From: Rickettsiales bacterium
GTDB taxonomy: Bacteria; Pseudomonadota; Alphaproteobacteria; Rickettsiales; JABIRX01
Assembly: GCA_016778805.1 (NCBI GenBank)
Contig: JADHOX010000010.1
Location: 1-37,898 of the forward strand
Reading direction: 5' to 3'
DNA: 37,898 bases
Shown here: positions 16,642 through 26,493 of the stretch, piece by piece
How the letters are laid out: every line of letters begins with the position of its first letter
Position numbering within the stretch: position 1 is the first letter of the stretch
The notes under the pieces: model-generated
Databases searched by the model: none
What the model saw: only the letters and a program-made list of their open reading frames with translations
What the model was told of the DNA's origin: nothing
Translations under genes and position numbers: made by a program

Positions 16642-18608
16642 TACAACATACCATAAATTTTTTGAGATATTTTTTCAGTTGTTAAACCAAAAAAATTATA
16701 TACATCAGAAGCATCTCCAGAAACTCCAAATGTATCAACCCCATAAAACTCTCCTCCATTTTTTATTATCTTATGCCAACCAAATGAACAACCAGCTTCA
16801 ATTGCAAATACTGGTAAATTTGTGCCCAAAACATCAGATTTATATTGATCATCTTGTTTATCAAATAAATCCATACATGGCATAGATACAACTCTGATAT
16901 TTTTTCCATCAGATTTTAACTTATCACTCACCGATACAGCAATCTCAACTTCAGAACCAGTAGCAACAATAACAGCATCTGGAGTATCAACATCTTTTAA
17001 AATGTAAGCACCTTTATTAACATGATTTTTAGCACTAAAATTACTTCGTAAAAATTCAGTTTTTTGTCTTGTTAAACATAATAGGCTAGGTCCTGTTTTA
17101 TTTTCAAGTGCTGACTGCCATGATTCTAAGGTTTCAACAATATCGCATGGACGATAAACATTTAAATTAGGAATTGCTCTTAATGAAGCAACATGCTCAA
17201 CTGGTTGATGTGTTGGTCCATCTGAACCAAGACCAATTGAATCATGAGTCATAACATAAATTACCTGCTGATGCATAAGAGCTGATAATCTAATCGCAGG
17301 TCTACAATAATCCGTAAAAACTAAAAAAGTACCACCGAATGGAACTAAGCCACCATGCAAAACCATACCATTCATAATTGCCGACATACCAAATTCTCTA
17401 ATACCGTAATAAATGTAATTACCAGAAGCATTTTTTGCCGTAATAGCATTCATATCTGAAGATTTAGTATTATTTGATCCAGTCAAATCAGCAGAGCCTC
17501 CAATTAAATTGGGAAGCTTTTGTGATAAAAACTCAATCACCTTTCCTGAAGCCTGTCTGGTAGCTAATGATTGTGCTTGATCTGTAATATCTTCTTTATA
17601 GTTTTGTAGATCATTTAAAATATCTTCATAAAAATTATTATCTAAATATTTACTTAATAATTCTTTATCAGGCGAATTATTAAAATTATTGGACCAATTA
17701 TCATATGTTTCTTGATTTCTTGAAGAAAACTCTCTCCAGCTTTTTAAATCATCTTGCGGAATATGAAATTCTTCAAGAGAAATACCAAGCTGCTTTTTAG
17801 TTGCTATAACTTCATCAGGACCAAGAGGAGCACCATGTGATGCAGATGTTCCAGCTTTATTTGGAGATCCAAAGGCTATTTGAGTTTTACATGCTATCAA
17901 TGTAGGTTGTTGAGAATGTTTTGCCTTATTAATTGCTGCATCTATTTGATCAAAATCATGTCCATCAATTGATAACACATTCCAATTTGAAGCCTTAAAA
18001 CGCTCAAGCTGATCATCTGAACAAGTTATGTCAACTTTTCCATCAATTGTTATGCCATTGTCATCAAATAAAACAATTAACTTATTTAATTTTTGATGAC
18101 CTGCAAAAGAAATAACTTCATGAGAAATGCCTTCCATTAAACAGCCATCTCCAACTATTGCATAAGTATAATGATCAGAAATATCATTACCAAATCTAGA
18201 ATTAAAAATCTTTTCAGCTAAAGCCATACCAACGGCATTTCCAAGACCTTGTCCAAGAGGTCCTGTTGTAGTTTCTACTCCTCTTAATTGCTCCACTTCA
18301 GGATGACCGGCGGTTTTAGCACCAATATTTCTAAAATCTTTGATATCATCAAGTGAAATATCTTCATAGCCCGTTAAATACAATAATGAGTATATTAACA
18401 TTGACCCATGACCAGTTGAAAGAACAAACCTATCTCTGTCAAACCATTCAGGATTTTTTGGGTTAAATTTTAAATGATTGGAGAATAATACAGTTGCTAC
18501 ATCAGCCATACCCATTGGCATTCCCGGGTGACCGGACTTAGCTTTCTCAACTGCATCAATAGTTAAAGCTCTAATATTATTAGCAAGGGATTTTAAGTTT
18601 TTTTTCAC
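16641..18608 (-). CDS. tkt: Transketolase
   Basis: Thiamine-diphosphate enzyme that moves two-carbon units between sugar phosphates in the non-oxidative pentose phosphate pathway. The 655 residues match the family. His27, His67 and His101 lie in conserved active-site segments (GHPGMPMG, STGHGSM, GHPEVEQ). The ThDP motif runs from GDG at 153-155 to Asn184. The pyrimidine-domain REFGMSA segment with the catalytic Glu is present. It heads the minus-strand group tkt, IalB, gap, pgk and is divergent from the TSUP gene across 207 bases. With the transaldolase at 23732 it completes the sugar-shuffling half of the pathway. Confidence 0.97.
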   Translation of the reverse strand: MKKNLKSLANNIRALTIDAVEKAKSGHPGMPMGMADVATVLFSNHLKFNPKNPEWFDRDRFVLSTGHGSMLIYSLLYLTGYEDISLDDIKDFRNIGAKTAGHPEVEQLRGVETTTGPLGQGLGNAVGMALAEKIFNSRFGNDISDHYTYAIVGDGCLMEGISHEVISFAGHQKLNKLIVLFDDNGITIDGKVDITCSDDQLERFKASNWNVLSIDGHDFDQIDAAINKAKHSQQPTLIACKTQIAFGSPNKAGTSASHGAPLGPDEVIATKKQLGISLEEFHIPQDDLKSWREFSSRNQETYDNWSNNFNNSPDKELLSKYLDNNFYEDILNDLQNYKEDITDQAQSLATRQASGKVIEFLSQKLPNLIGGSADLTGSNNTKSSDMNAITAKNASGNYIYYGIREFGMSAIMNGMVLHGGLVPFGGTFLVFTDYCRPAIRLSALMHQQVIYVMTHDSIGLGSDGPTHQPVEHVASLRAIPNLNVYRPCDIVETLESWQSALENKTGPSLLCLTRQKTEFLRSNFSAKNHVNKGAYILKDVDTPDAVIVATGSEVEIAVSVSDKLKSDGKNIRVVSMPCMDLFDKQDDQYKSDVLGTNLPVFAIEAGCSFGWHKIIKNGGEFYGVDTFGVSGDASDVYNFFGLTTEKISQKIYGML

Positions 18609-18815
18609 GAATTTGCTATAAAAAATTCTTCATATAAAAGACGATTTGTATAAAGATGTTCCTTCAAAAGTCAATTTTACATTTCAAAATCTTTTTTAAC
18701 TTCATAGCAATCAAAAAATACTTTATACCAAATTCAGAGAAATTTAATTTTATTAAAGATAAATCTAGATTTTTTGCTTATTTTCAATTAACAAAATCTA
18801 AAATTTTGCAAAAAA
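18609..18815. other. Intergenic region between divergent tkt and TSUP genes
   Basis: This 207-base region is strongly AT-rich and separates the starts of tkt (minus) and the TSUP gene (plus). It should carry both promoters, but no convincing -35/-10 pair stands out. I saw no tRNA or strong hairpin. An open frame from 18656 running into the TSUP start is Lys/Phe/Ile-rich and not convincing as a protein. Confidence 0.5.
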
Positions 18816-19727
18816 ATGGAAATTTATTTACCAATAGCTGACATACCAATCAACATTTTTACCCTATTACTTATTGGTTTATCGGGTGGAATATTGTCAG
18901 GTGTTTTTGGCATTGGTGGAGGTTTTATAGCAACACCTTTATTAATTTTTCTAGGAGTAACACCTCCAGTTGCAGTCGCATCCTCAGCAAATCAAATCAT
19001 AGCCTCATCTTTTTCAGCTTTTACCTCTCATTTCAAAAGAAAAAACATTGATTTCCATATGGGAACAATTTTCATAATTGGCGGCCTTGCTGGTTCATCT
19101 GTTGGAATTATATTGTTCAAATATTTACAACAATATGGTCAAATTGATTTGGTAATATCACTTTGTTATATTGTAATTCTGGGATTTATTGGAATTTCCA
19201 TGGCTATTGAAAGTCTTGGCTCATTTAAAAATAATGCTGGCAAAAAAACTTCTCGGTTTGAGAAAAATAAACAAAAACTTTTTGCTAAATTACCATATCA
19301 AACTTATTTCGTAAAATCAGATTTAACAATAAGCCTTGTTGTACCGATTGTCACAAGTTTTTTCTCTGGGATTTTAGTTTCTCTAATGGGAATTGGCGGC
19401 GGTTTTTTAATTGTTCCAGCTCTAATATATATAATTGGCATGCCAGCTGCTATAGTAATTGGAACTTCATTATTTCAAGTTATATTTATTACTGCTAACG
19501 TTACTTTACTGCATGCAGTAACAACCTACTCTGTTGATATAGTGCTTGCAACAATTTTATTTAGTGCATCTGTAATTGGCGCTCAATTTGGAATAAAAAT
19601 TGGTACAATTGTCAAAGCTGAAAAATTAAGATTATTACTTGCTTTAATAATCCTATCAGTTGTTACCAAATTAATATTAGGTTTTGTTATTGAACCGCTT
19701 GATCCATTTTCAACAAATATGTTTTAA
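18816..19727 (+). CDS. TSUP-family (TauE/SafE) permease
   Basis: An inner-membrane transporter of the TauE/SafE family, whose characterised members export sulfite or organosulfonates or import related anions. The 303-residue product has about eight hydrophobic segments in two halves. Each half carries the family's Gly-rich signature: GVFGIGGGFIATP near residue 30 and SLMGIGGGFLIVP near 195. A basic cytoplasmic loop (about 135-165) joins the halves. Its stop is one base from the next ATG, so it is coupled to an Alph_Pro_TM protein, an arrangement recurrent in Alphaproteobacteria. The substrate cannot be read from sequence. Confidence 0.9.
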   Translation: MEIYLPIADIPINIFTLLLIGLSGGILSGVFGIGGGFIATPLLIFLGVTPPVAVASSANQIIASSFSAFTSHFKRKNIDFHMGTIFIIGGLAGSSVGIILFKYLQQYGQIDLVISLCYIVILGFIGISMAIESLGSFKNNAGKKTSRFEKNKQKLFAKLPYQTYFVKSDLTISLVVPIVTSFFSGILVSLMGIGGGFLIVPALIYIIGMPAAIVIGTSLFQVIFITANVTLLHAVTTYSVDIVLATILFSASVIGAQFGIKIGTIVKAEKLRLLLALIILSVVTKLILGFVIEPLDPFSTNMF

Positions 19728-19728
19728 T

Positions 19729-20484
19729 ATGCTGAAAGTTATTTTCAAAACCCACTTTGTCAGTATAACTTTATATTTGTTTTTGTTATTAAAACCGGCT
19801 TCAGCAAATCAAGCTATTTTTACTGCACTTTCAGAAAATACCATCGATATCCAAGCAAGCTTCCAGGGCAAAAGTATTTTGCTTTTCGGAGCAAAAGATG
19901 AAGCTGGAGATATCTTCATTGTAGTTAGAGGTCCCGAAAAATCATTCATCACTAGGAAAAAAGAGAAAATATTTGGTTTTTGGGTAGATCGTAAATATGT
20001 AGAATTTAATAATTTACCTAATTTATATCAAATAAAAAGTAATCACCCACTTGAAAGCATTTCTAATAAAAACCTTTTGAAAAACCTTGAAATTGGGCTT
20101 GATAACCTTTCATATAATTATGGCGGCAATGCTTCTATTGATCAAACCAACACATATCGAGAAGCTCTTATGGAATCTCAATTTAAAAACGCTTTATTCG
20201 ATAAAAATATTGGGGCAATTAAATACTTAAATAACACATTTTTTAAAACAGAAATTTTCTTTCCAAAAACTATACAAGAAGGATTATATACAATTGAAAC
20301 CTATTTAATTGACCAATCAAAGATCAAAGCATTACAAGTTCATAGAGTTCATGCACGAAAAGTTGGATTTGAAAGCTATATTCACAAAACAGCACATGAA
20401 AGACCAATAATTTATGGCTTAATATCTATATCTCTAGCTTTAATATTTGGCTGGATCGCAAGCCACATATTCTGGAGACCATAA
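19729..20484 (+). CDS. Alph_Pro_TM/TIGR02186-type membrane-anchored protein
   Basis: A 251-residue exported protein of unknown function. I chose the ATG at 19729 because it lies one base after the TSUP stop and gives a clean signal peptide ending KPASA at about residue 26. A TTG further upstream would add 15 residues inside the TSUP gene. The mature region is predicted periplasmic and beta-rich (IDIQASFQGKSILLFGA, IFIVVRGP, FWVDRKYVEF). A single C-terminal transmembrane helix (about 226-248) precedes a short basic end. This layout and the TSUP neighbour match the alphaproteobacterial family TIGR02186. It may be an accessory subunit of the permease. Confidence 0.8.
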   Translation: MLKVIFKTHFVSITLYLFLLLKPASANQAIFTALSENTIDIQASFQGKSILLFGAKDEAGDIFIVVRGPEKSFITRKKEKIFGFWVDRKYVEFNNLPNLYQIKSNHPLESISNKNLLKNLEIGLDNLSYNYGGNASIDQTNTYREALMESQFKNALFDKNIGAIKYLNNTFFKTEIFFPKTIQEGLYTIETYLIDQSKIKALQVHRVHARKVGFESYIHKTAHERPIIYGLISISLALIFGWIASHIFWRP

Positions 20485-20509
20485 ACTTAATAGAAAAAAA
20501 TAAAAAGCT

Positions 20510-20857
20510 TTAAGACCAAAGCTCTTCTATTTTAAAATCCTCCCTCGTATCAGGTAGAAACAAATGAACAATAATATCCATACAATCTATCAATACCCAT
20601 CTACCATCAGTAAGACCTTCGCAATTATAACGTACATCAAGATCAGAATGCTTTATATCGAAAGTAATCTTATCAGCTAAAGAAGATATATGACGAGATG
20701 ATGTTCCGCTAGCAACAATCATATAATCACAAATATCTGTCTTATTAGAAACATCTATTAAAACAATATCATCAGCTTTACCATCTTCTAAAGTTTTATG
20801 AATTAAAGCTTTTAAATTTTCAATGTAAGTACGCTCTTCAGCTTTTTGTTTATTCAT
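20510..20857 (-). CDS. rsfS: Ribosomal silencing factor RsfS
   Basis: Binds ribosomal protein L14 and blocks subunit joining, lowering translation in starvation. The 115-residue product has the family core: DIVLIDVSNKTDICDYMIVASGTSSRH, the SDLDVRYNCEGLTDGRWVLIDCMDIIVHLF segment and an RxxFxxEELW-type end (REDFKIEELWS). It starts four bases after the ftsH stop on the same strand. More commonly rsfS follows nadD or proA, so the ftsH linkage is a little unusual. It ends tail to tail with the Alph_Pro_TM gene. Confidence 0.94.
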   Translation of the reverse strand: MNKQKAEERTYIENLKALIHKTLEDGKADDIVLIDVSNKTDICDYMIVASGTSSRHISSLADKITFDIKHSDLDVRYNCEGLTDGRWVLIDCMDIIVHLFLPDTREDFKIEELWS

Positions 20858-20861
20858 TTAA

Positions 20862-22688
20862 TTATAAAGTAGTTTTACGTCCAGATGAATAATTAGAACT
20901 AGAATCATTATCTCCTTTTGTAAAAGTTTCTGAAGTTAATAATTCTTTAATCTCATCTCCTGTTAAAGTCTCATATTTTAATAAAGCTTCAGCAAGCTTG
21001 TGCAAATCTTTAGCATGTTTTTTTAGAAGAGTTTGAGCAGTTTTATAACCAGCCATAACAACTTTTTTTACCTCTTCATCTATTATATTTGCTTTATCAT
21101 TAGAAATATATTCCTCATTGGAAACTTCATGTAAAATAGGACCAATTTCATCATTCATACCCCATTTTGTAACCATAGATTTAGCTATTTTAGTAGCATG
21201 CTCAATATCTGAGGAAGCACCTGAAGTAACTTTTTCATAACCAAAGATCATTTCTTCAGCAACTCTTCCACCCATCGCAACAGCAATATCAGCCTTTAAC
21301 CTTTCACGAGTCATTGAATATCTATCATCTTTTGGTAATCTCATAACCATTCCAAGAGCACGACCTCTTGGAATAATAGTTGCTTTATGAATAGGATCCG
21401 ATGCTGGAGAATAAAACGTAACAATTGCATGACCAGATTCATGATAAGCTGTAAGTTTCTTTTCTTCATCTTTCATAATCATGGATTTTCGCTCAGCACC
21501 CATCATAACTTTATCCTTAGCATATTCAAAATCTAACATTGTCACAAGCTTCTTATTAAACCTGGCTGCATGTAAAGCCGCTTCATTTATAATATTAGCT
21601 AGATCAGCACCAACAAAACCTGGGGTCCCTTTCGCAATGACTTTAAGATCAACATCACCAGCCATTGGAACTTTTTTAGCATGAACTTTAAGAATTTTTT
21701 CTCTACCACCGATATCTGGACTAGGAACAGTAATTTGTCGATCAAATCTTCCTGGTCTTAATAAGGCCTTATCAAGAACATCCGGTCTATTTGTTGCAGC
21801 AACAACTATAATGTTTTGATTTTCTTGAAAACCATCCATCTCAACTAACAACTGATTTAAAGTTTGCTCTCTCTCATCGTTTCCACCACCAACTCCAGCA
21901 CCACGATGTCGTCCTACTGCATCAATCTCATCGATAAAAACAATACAAGGAGAGTTCTTTTTAGCCTGCTCAAATAAGTCTCTTACTCTTGATGCACCAA
22001 CTCCAACAAACATCTCAACAAAATCTGAGCCTGAAATGCTAAAAAAAGGTACTTTAGATTCACCTGCAATTGCTTTAGCAAGAAGTGTTTTACCAGTTCC
22101 TGGACTTCCAATTAAAAGACAACCTTTAGGAATTTTACCACCAAGCTTATTGAACTTTACAGGATCTCTTAAAAAATCAACAATCTCAGATAATTCCTCT
22201 CTAGCTTCATCAATACCAGCAACATCTGTAAATCTCACTTTTACATCTTTATCCATTAATAATTTGGCTTTAGATTTAGCAAAACTTAATGGATTTCCAG
22301 AGCCCTTTCCAACTTTTTTAAGCAAATAAATCCACACAACCACTATAACAATAAGTGGCAACCAAGATATTAGAGCTGAAAGAAGCGAATTTTTAACAGA
22401 TGATTCTCGGCTTACCTTTATCAAAACATCAGAATTTTTAAGGTCTTTAATTAAGTCAGGATAATATGGTAAATTTGTGTAAAATTCCTGACCAGTTTTT
22501 AGAGTACCAGTAAGAGTTAAATCATCAATAACAACCGACATTACATTACCAGATTCAACCTGATCTAAGAAAACCGAAAACTCAATCTCACTTGATGGAT
22601 CTTGTACTGATGAAAAAGTATTGATCATCAGAAACATCAAAGTGAAAATTATTACCCAAGTTAAAAGATTTTTATTATTTTTATTCAT
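20862..22688 (-). CDS. ftsH: ATP-dependent zinc metalloprotease FtsH
   Basis: Membrane-anchored AAA+ protease that degrades misfolded membrane proteins and regulatory targets. The 608 residues contain two transmembrane helices (about 8-26 and 102-123) around a periplasmic domain. The AAA domain has a Walker A at 194-201, Walker B in [11 protein letters not shown] and a second region of homology ending RPGRFDRQI. The zinc motif is HESGH at 416-420. The Walker A reads GSPGTGKT instead of the common GPPGTGKT (Ser195); this should not abolish ATP binding. The C-terminal tail is Ser-rich. hflK and hflC at 25398-27357 encode its usual modulators. Confidence 0.98.
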   Translation of the reverse strand: MNKNNKNLLTWVIIFTLMFLMINTFSSVQDPSSEIEFSVFLDQVESGNVMSVVIDDLTLTGTLKTGQEFYTNLPYYPDLIKDLKNSDVLIKVSRESSVKNSLLSALISWLPLIVIVVVWIYLLKKVGKGSGNPLSFAKSKAKLLMDKDVKVRFTDVAGIDEAREELSEIVDFLRDPVKFNKLGGKIPKGCLLIGSPGTGKTLLAKAIAGESKVPFFSISGSDFVEMFVGVGASRVRDLFEQAKKNSPCIVFIDEIDAVGRHRGAGVGGGNDEREQTLNQLLVEMDGFQENQNIIVVAATNRPDVLDKALLRPGRFDRQITVPSPDIGGREKILKVHAKKVPMAGDVDLKVIAKGTPGFVGADLANIINEAALHAARFNKKLVTMLDFEYAKDKVMMGAERKSMIMKDEEKKLTAYHESGHAIVTFYSPASDPIHKATIIPRGRALGMVMRLPKDDRYSMTRERLKADIAVAMGGRVAEEMIFGYEKVTSGASSDIEHATKIAKSMVTKWGMNDEIGPILHEVSNEEYISNDKANIIDEEVKKVVMAGYKTAQTLLKKHAKDLHKLAEALLKYETLTGDEIKELLTSETFTKGDNDSSSNYSSGRKTTL

Positions 22689-22785
22689 GTGAGATCATAA
22701 TAATTAAAAATTAAGTTCCTTATATTACTTTTATAAATGATAGTTACAATCACAATTTAAATTTTCTTTTGAACACCAAATTTAT

Positions 22786-23658
22786 TTAAAACTTATGCCC
22801 TAAAATAAAAAGAATAGCCGAATAGTCAGAATGAATAATATTAAACTTCACTTGTTTTTGAATTATTGGCTTAGCTTTGTAACCGATCGAAAAAGGCACT
22901 TTACTTAAAAAAGGTAGATCATTTGCACCATCACCAATAGCTATAACCTGATCTTTGTTAACAGACTTTTCCTGCATTAGCTTTTCTAAAACCTCTGCTT
23001 TACTAATAGAAGAAAACACTGGCTTTTTTACGGATCCTGTCATTTTGTTATTAGCAAAAATTAACTCATTAGCAAAACATTCATCGAATTTAATATCTTG
23101 AGCTAATCTTTGACAAAAATATGTAAAACCACCAGAAACAATAACAAGATGTACTGATTTTTGCTTTAAAATTTCTGCAGTAAAAACCACACCATCATTA
23201 ATTTTGATATCTCTATTATAAATAACTTCTAAATCCTCTTTAGAGACGCCTTCTAACAAAGCTACTCTTTGCTCTAAAGAGCCTTCAAATAACAAAGCAC
23301 CATTCATAGCCTGCTCGGTAATTTTAGCTATTTCATCATATTTTCCAATATGTCTTGCGATCTCATCAATACATTCATTCTCAATTAATGTTGCATCCAT
23401 ATCTGATAGCAATAATTTTTTATCTGTTCGATAATTTTCGTTTAGAAAAAAACTATCAATAGGATATTCGTTTAAAAAGTGAATAATTGCCTGCTCTTGT
23501 TCTTTTGTTATTCCTTTGGTATTAAAATCATAAGCCTGATTTAATTTTAAAATTTCTTTTGAATTTTGAGGAAGATCTAAAATCTCAAGGATTTTATTTG
23601 TGATAAAGCTTTCAATAGTAAAATTTTTAGCTGCTACAATTGTAACTATATTATTCAT
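22786..23658 (-). CDS. serB: Phosphoserine phosphatase
   Basis: Hydrolyses phosphoserine to serine, the last step of serine synthesis. The 290-residue HAD-family product has the nucleophile motif D86-M-D88-A-T within SDMDATLIENECIDEIA, the VIVSGGF motif and the IAIGDGANDLPFL metal-binding motif. The ~80-residue N-terminal region is a degenerate ACT-like domain, as in other proteobacterial SerB proteins. It is divergent from the transaldolase gene across 73 bases. A 97-base gap separates its stop from the ftsH start, so ftsH probably has its own promoter. Confidence 0.95.
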   Translation of the reverse strand: MNNIVTIVAAKNFTIESFITNKILEILDLPQNSKEILKLNQAYDFNTKGITKEQEQAIIHFLNEYPIDSFFLNENYRTDKKLLLSDMDATLIENECIDEIARHIGKYDEIAKITEQAMNGALLFEGSLEQRVALLEGVSKEDLEVIYNRDIKINDGVVFTAEILKQKSVHLVIVSGGFTYFCQRLAQDIKFDECFANELIFANNKMTGSVKKPVFSSISKAEVLEKLMQEKSVNKDQVIAIGDGANDLPFLSKVPFSIGYKAKPIIQKQVKFNIIHSDYSAILFILGHKF

Positions 23659-23731
23659 AAGTTTGTAATTTATTATTAGACAATTCAGAACATTTTAGGT
23701 AAATCAGTTCATGTAACAATTAAAGAAAAAA

Positions 23732-24388
23732 ATGAAATTTTTTATCGACACTGCAAATATTGAAGAAATCAAAGAGCTTAATCAATACGGAATTCTTGAT
23801 GGCGTTACGACAAACCCATCACTTGTAGCAAAATCTGGAAGAGATTTTATTGAAGTTATTACTGAAATATGTCAAATTGTTGCTGGACCTGTTAGCGCTG
23901 AAGTAGTGGCAACAAATTACAATGAAATGGTAAAAGAAGCAGATAAGTTAGCAGCTATTGCTGATAATGTTGTTATTAAACTACCTATGACTTTAGACGG
24001 TCTTAAAACTTGTAATACTTTATCCCAAAATAATATCAAAACAAATGTCACGTTATGCTTTTCAGCAGCACAAGCATTATTAGCTGCAAAAGCTGGGGCA
24101 ACATATGTTTCACCTTTTATTGGCAGACTTGATGATATCAGTACCAATGGACTAAACTTAATATCTGAAATTAGAATGATTTTTGATAATTATCCTATTT
24201 TATCTACTGAAATCCTTGCTGCATCAATAAGACACCCTGTGCATTTGTTAGAATCTGCAAAACTTGGTGCCGATGTAGCAACTATTCCTGCAAAAGTTAT
24301 TCATCAGTTAATTAAGCATCCATTAACTGATTCGGGACTTAAAATTTTTCAATCAGATTGGGATAAAACTGGCCAAAAAATAGCCTAA
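23732..24388 (+). CDS. tal: Transaldolase, small (TalC/FSA-like) type
   Basis: Transfers a three-carbon dihydroxyacetone unit between sugar phosphates in the pentose phosphate pathway. The 218 residues match the small decameric subfamily that includes fructose-6-phosphate aldolase. The Schiff-base Lys is Lys83 (VIKLPMT), and GVTTNPSL near residue 25 is diagnostic. Two positions that separate the activities favour transaldolase: Glu57 (SAEVVATN) where aldolase has Gln, and Phe129 (VSPFIGR) where aldolase has Tyr. Together with tkt this gives a complete non-oxidative branch. xerC follows after 25 bases. Confidence 0.93.
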   Translation: MKFFIDTANIEEIKELNQYGILDGVTTNPSLVAKSGRDFIEVITEICQIVAGPVSAEVVATNYNEMVKEADKLAAIADNVVIKLPMTLDGLKTCNTLSQNNIKTNVTLCFSAAQALLAAKAGATYVSPFIGRLDDISTNGLNLISEIRMIFDNYPILSTEILAASIRHPVHLLESAKLGADVATIPAKVIHQLIKHPLTDSGLKIFQSDWDKTGQKIA

Positions 24389-24413
24389 ATACATTAAACT
24401 TTTTTAACAAATC

Positions 24414-25346
24414 ATGAAGAATGAGTTAGAAAGCTCAAATATAACTAGCTTACAAAAAGAGTTTTTAGAATATATAAAGTTTGAAAAAAAATATTCTGAG
24501 AAAACTTATTCTTCTTATTTAATTGATCTAAAATTATTAAATAACTTTTTAATTTTAGAAAAACAAAAAAATTTATCAGATAAAACTTTTATTAAGTTAA
24601 ATATCACTGAATTTAGAAGTTTTTTTAGCTATCTATATTTAAAGAAAAAACTTAGTCCGACATCAAGATCAAGAGTATTATCTACCTTGAGAAGCTTTTA
24701 TAAATTTCTACAAAAACGTAAAATTATTCAAGATTCTAAAATATTTGTCATATCGTTTCCTAAAACTGATAAATTATGTCCAAGAGCAATATCTCAAGAG
24801 GACACTCAAAGAATTATTGAATATCTAAATGCACAATCTGATGACTGGGTAGCCGAAAGAGATAAAGCGTTATTTACATTAACATATGCTTCTGGACTAA
24901 GAATTAGCGAATTGCTCGGCCTTACTTCTAATAAAATAAACCAAGAATATATCAAAGTAACAGGTAAAGGTAATAAAGACAGAATAATACCTTTAATTCC
25001 TAAGGCTTATAAAATATTGTCATCTTATCTAACCAAACAACCTTTTAAAATAAAATCTAACGAGCCAATTTTTAGAGGAGTCAAAGGTGGAGTTTTAAAT
25101 CCAAGAATTTTTCAAAGAATAATAGCAAATATTAGGTTTGACTTAAATTTACCAGAAAACTTTACACCTCATAGTATTAGACATAGCTTTGCAACTCATC
25201 TGCTTGAAAATGATGCAAATATTAGACAAGTCCAGGGCTTACTTGGTCATGAATCAATTACATCAACTGAAAAATATCTAAAAATAAGCAATAAGCATTT
25301 AATTTCTCAATTTCAAAAACTTCAAACTTTCAAAAAAGAGTCTTGA
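24414..25346 (+). CDS. xerC: Tyrosine recombinase XerC-like
   Basis: Site-specific recombinase that resolves chromosome dimers at dif together with a partner. The 310 residues comprise an N-terminal SAM-like DNA-binding domain (about 12-105) and a catalytic domain. The catalytic set is complete: Arg163 (ASGLRISE), Lys185 (TGKGNKDR), His253 and Arg256 (HSIRHSFATHL), His279 (LGHES) and Tyr288 (TEKYLKIS). The choice of XerC over XerD rests on linkage to the small transaldolase, common for alphaproteobacterial xerC, and is less certain than the family call. No integrase-type neighbours or attachment sites are seen, so a mobile-element integrase is unlikely. Confidence 0.88.
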   Translation: MKNELESSNITSLQKEFLEYIKFEKKYSEKTYSSYLIDLKLLNNFLILEKQKNLSDKTFIKLNITEFRSFFSYLYLKKKLSPTSRSRVLSTLRSFYKFLQKRKIIQDSKIFVISFPKTDKLCPRAISQEDTQRIIEYLNAQSDDWVAERDKALFTLTYASGLRISELLGLTSNKINQEYIKVTGKGNKDRIIPLIPKAYKILSSYLTKQPFKIKSNEPIFRGVKGGVLNPRIFQRIIANIRFDLNLPENFTPHSIRHSFATHLLENDANIRQVQGLLGHESITSTEKYLKISNKHLISQFQKLQTFKKES

Positions 25347-25397
25347 AAAGTAAAGTTTTTAGGCTTTATTAATTAGCAAATTTGATAATTTATAAAG

Positions 25398-26483
25398 ATG
25401 ATTAAAACCTTTACTAATTTTAATGATAATCCTTGGGGAACAAGCTCTGGCAACGATAATCAAAGAAAGAAATCTTCAGCAAAACCTAATCCAAATAATG
25501 TTTTAGAAATTGAAAAGTTACTAAACAAATATAAAAACAACTTTTCTGGTAACAAAGGTGGAACAGGCAAAAACCCTAAATCAATTTTTACAATAATTTT
25601 AGTTGTTATTGCATTATACTTATCCACTGGTTTTTATACAATCCAACCTGAAGAAGAAGGAGTAGTTCTCTTATTTGGTAAATTTAACAGAGTAACTGAA
25701 CCTGGTTTACATTATCACTTACCTACCCCTTTTGAAAAATTAATAAAAGTTAAGGTGACGCAAATTAATTCAATTGAAATTGGTTATCGAAACCTTGGTG
25801 GCGACAGAGTTTCTTCAAGAATTGAGGAAAGCAGCATGCTTACTGGTGATGAAAATATTGTCGATATTAATTTTGAGGTTCAATGGCGAATTAAAGATGC
25901 ATATAATTATCTTTTCAAAGTAAGAGATTTATCACCTGGCGCCACTGTTAAAAGCGCTGCCGAATCTGCTATGCGTGAAGTAATTGGAACTTCTAAAATA
26001 GCTTATGTTCTTTCAGATGGTAGAGCTGAAATTGAATTACAAGCAAAAGATCTATTGCAAAACATATTGGATACTTATGATTCAGGAATTGAAATAGCTA
26101 GACTACAATTATTAAAAGCAGATCCTCCTGCTGAGGTAATAGATGCATTTAGAGATGTTCAAACTGCAAAAGCTGATAAAGAGAAAGTTATTAACCAAGC
26201 TGAAGCATATCGTAACGATATTCTTCCAAGAGCTAGAGGAGAAGCTCAACAGATTATAGAAGAAGCTTTAGCATATAAAGAAAGTGTTGTTGCTGATGCA
26301 GTAGGTAAAGCTAGTCGTTTTGAAGAGGTTTACATTGAATTTGTCAAAGCAAAAGATGTTACTGAAAAAAGAATTTTCTTACAAACTATGGAAGAAATTT
26401 TGCAATCATCAAACGTAACTATAATTGATGATTCTATGTCAAAAACTGGCATAGTTCCCTACCTTCCGATAAATAATAAATAA
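25398..26483 (+). CDS. hflK: HflK, FtsH-modulating SPFH protein
   Basis: With HflC it forms a large membrane cage around FtsH and limits its proteolysis. The 361-residue product has an Asn/Gly/Lys-rich cytoplasmic N-terminus starting with the typical NDNPWG-like segment, and a transmembrane helix at about 66-84. The SPFH/band-7 domain follows (QPEEEGVVLLFGKFNRVTEPGLHYHLPTPF). A long Ala/Glu-rich coiled coil covers about 255-320. Residues VKSAAESAMREVIG are typical of HflK. hflC starts 10 bases after it. Confidence 0.95.
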   Translation: MIKTFTNFNDNPWGTSSGNDNQRKKSSAKPNPNNVLEIEKLLNKYKNNFSGNKGGTGKNPKSIFTIILVVIALYLSTGFYTIQPEEEGVVLLFGKFNRVTEPGLHYHLPTPFEKLIKVKVTQINSIEIGYRNLGGDRVSSRIEESSMLTGDENIVDINFEVQWRIKDAYNYLFKVRDLSPGATVKSAAESAMREVIGTSKIAYVLSDGRAEIELQAKDLLQNILDTYDSGIEIARLQLLKADPPAEVIDAFRDVQTAKADKEKVINQAEAYRNDILPRARGEAQQIIEEALAYKESVVADAVGKASRFEEVYIEFVKAKDVTEKRIFLQTMEEILQSSNVTIIDDSMSKTGIVPYLPINNK

Positions 26484-26493
26484 TAGGTTCAAA

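Noticed and set aside
18656-18841. 61-codon open frame running into the start of the TSUP gene
   Set aside because: It is rich in Lys, Phe and Ile as expected from AT-rich spacer DNA, overlaps the start of a well-supported gene and resembles no known family.
19684-19728. Upstream TTG start for the Alph_Pro_TM protein
   Set aside because: It would add 15 residues ahead of the signal peptide and overlap the TSUP gene; the ATG at 19729 gives a clean signal sequence and one-base spacing.
22036-22329. 97-codon plus-strand frame antisense to ftsH
   Set aside because: It mirrors the conserved AAA domain of ftsH; the apparent openness reflects constraint on the real gene.
24414-25346. Tyrosine recombinase as a sign of an integrated mobile element
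   Set aside because: The gene has Xer length and motifs, sits in a housekeeping context beside the transaldolase, and has no flanking repeats, tRNA or phage genes.
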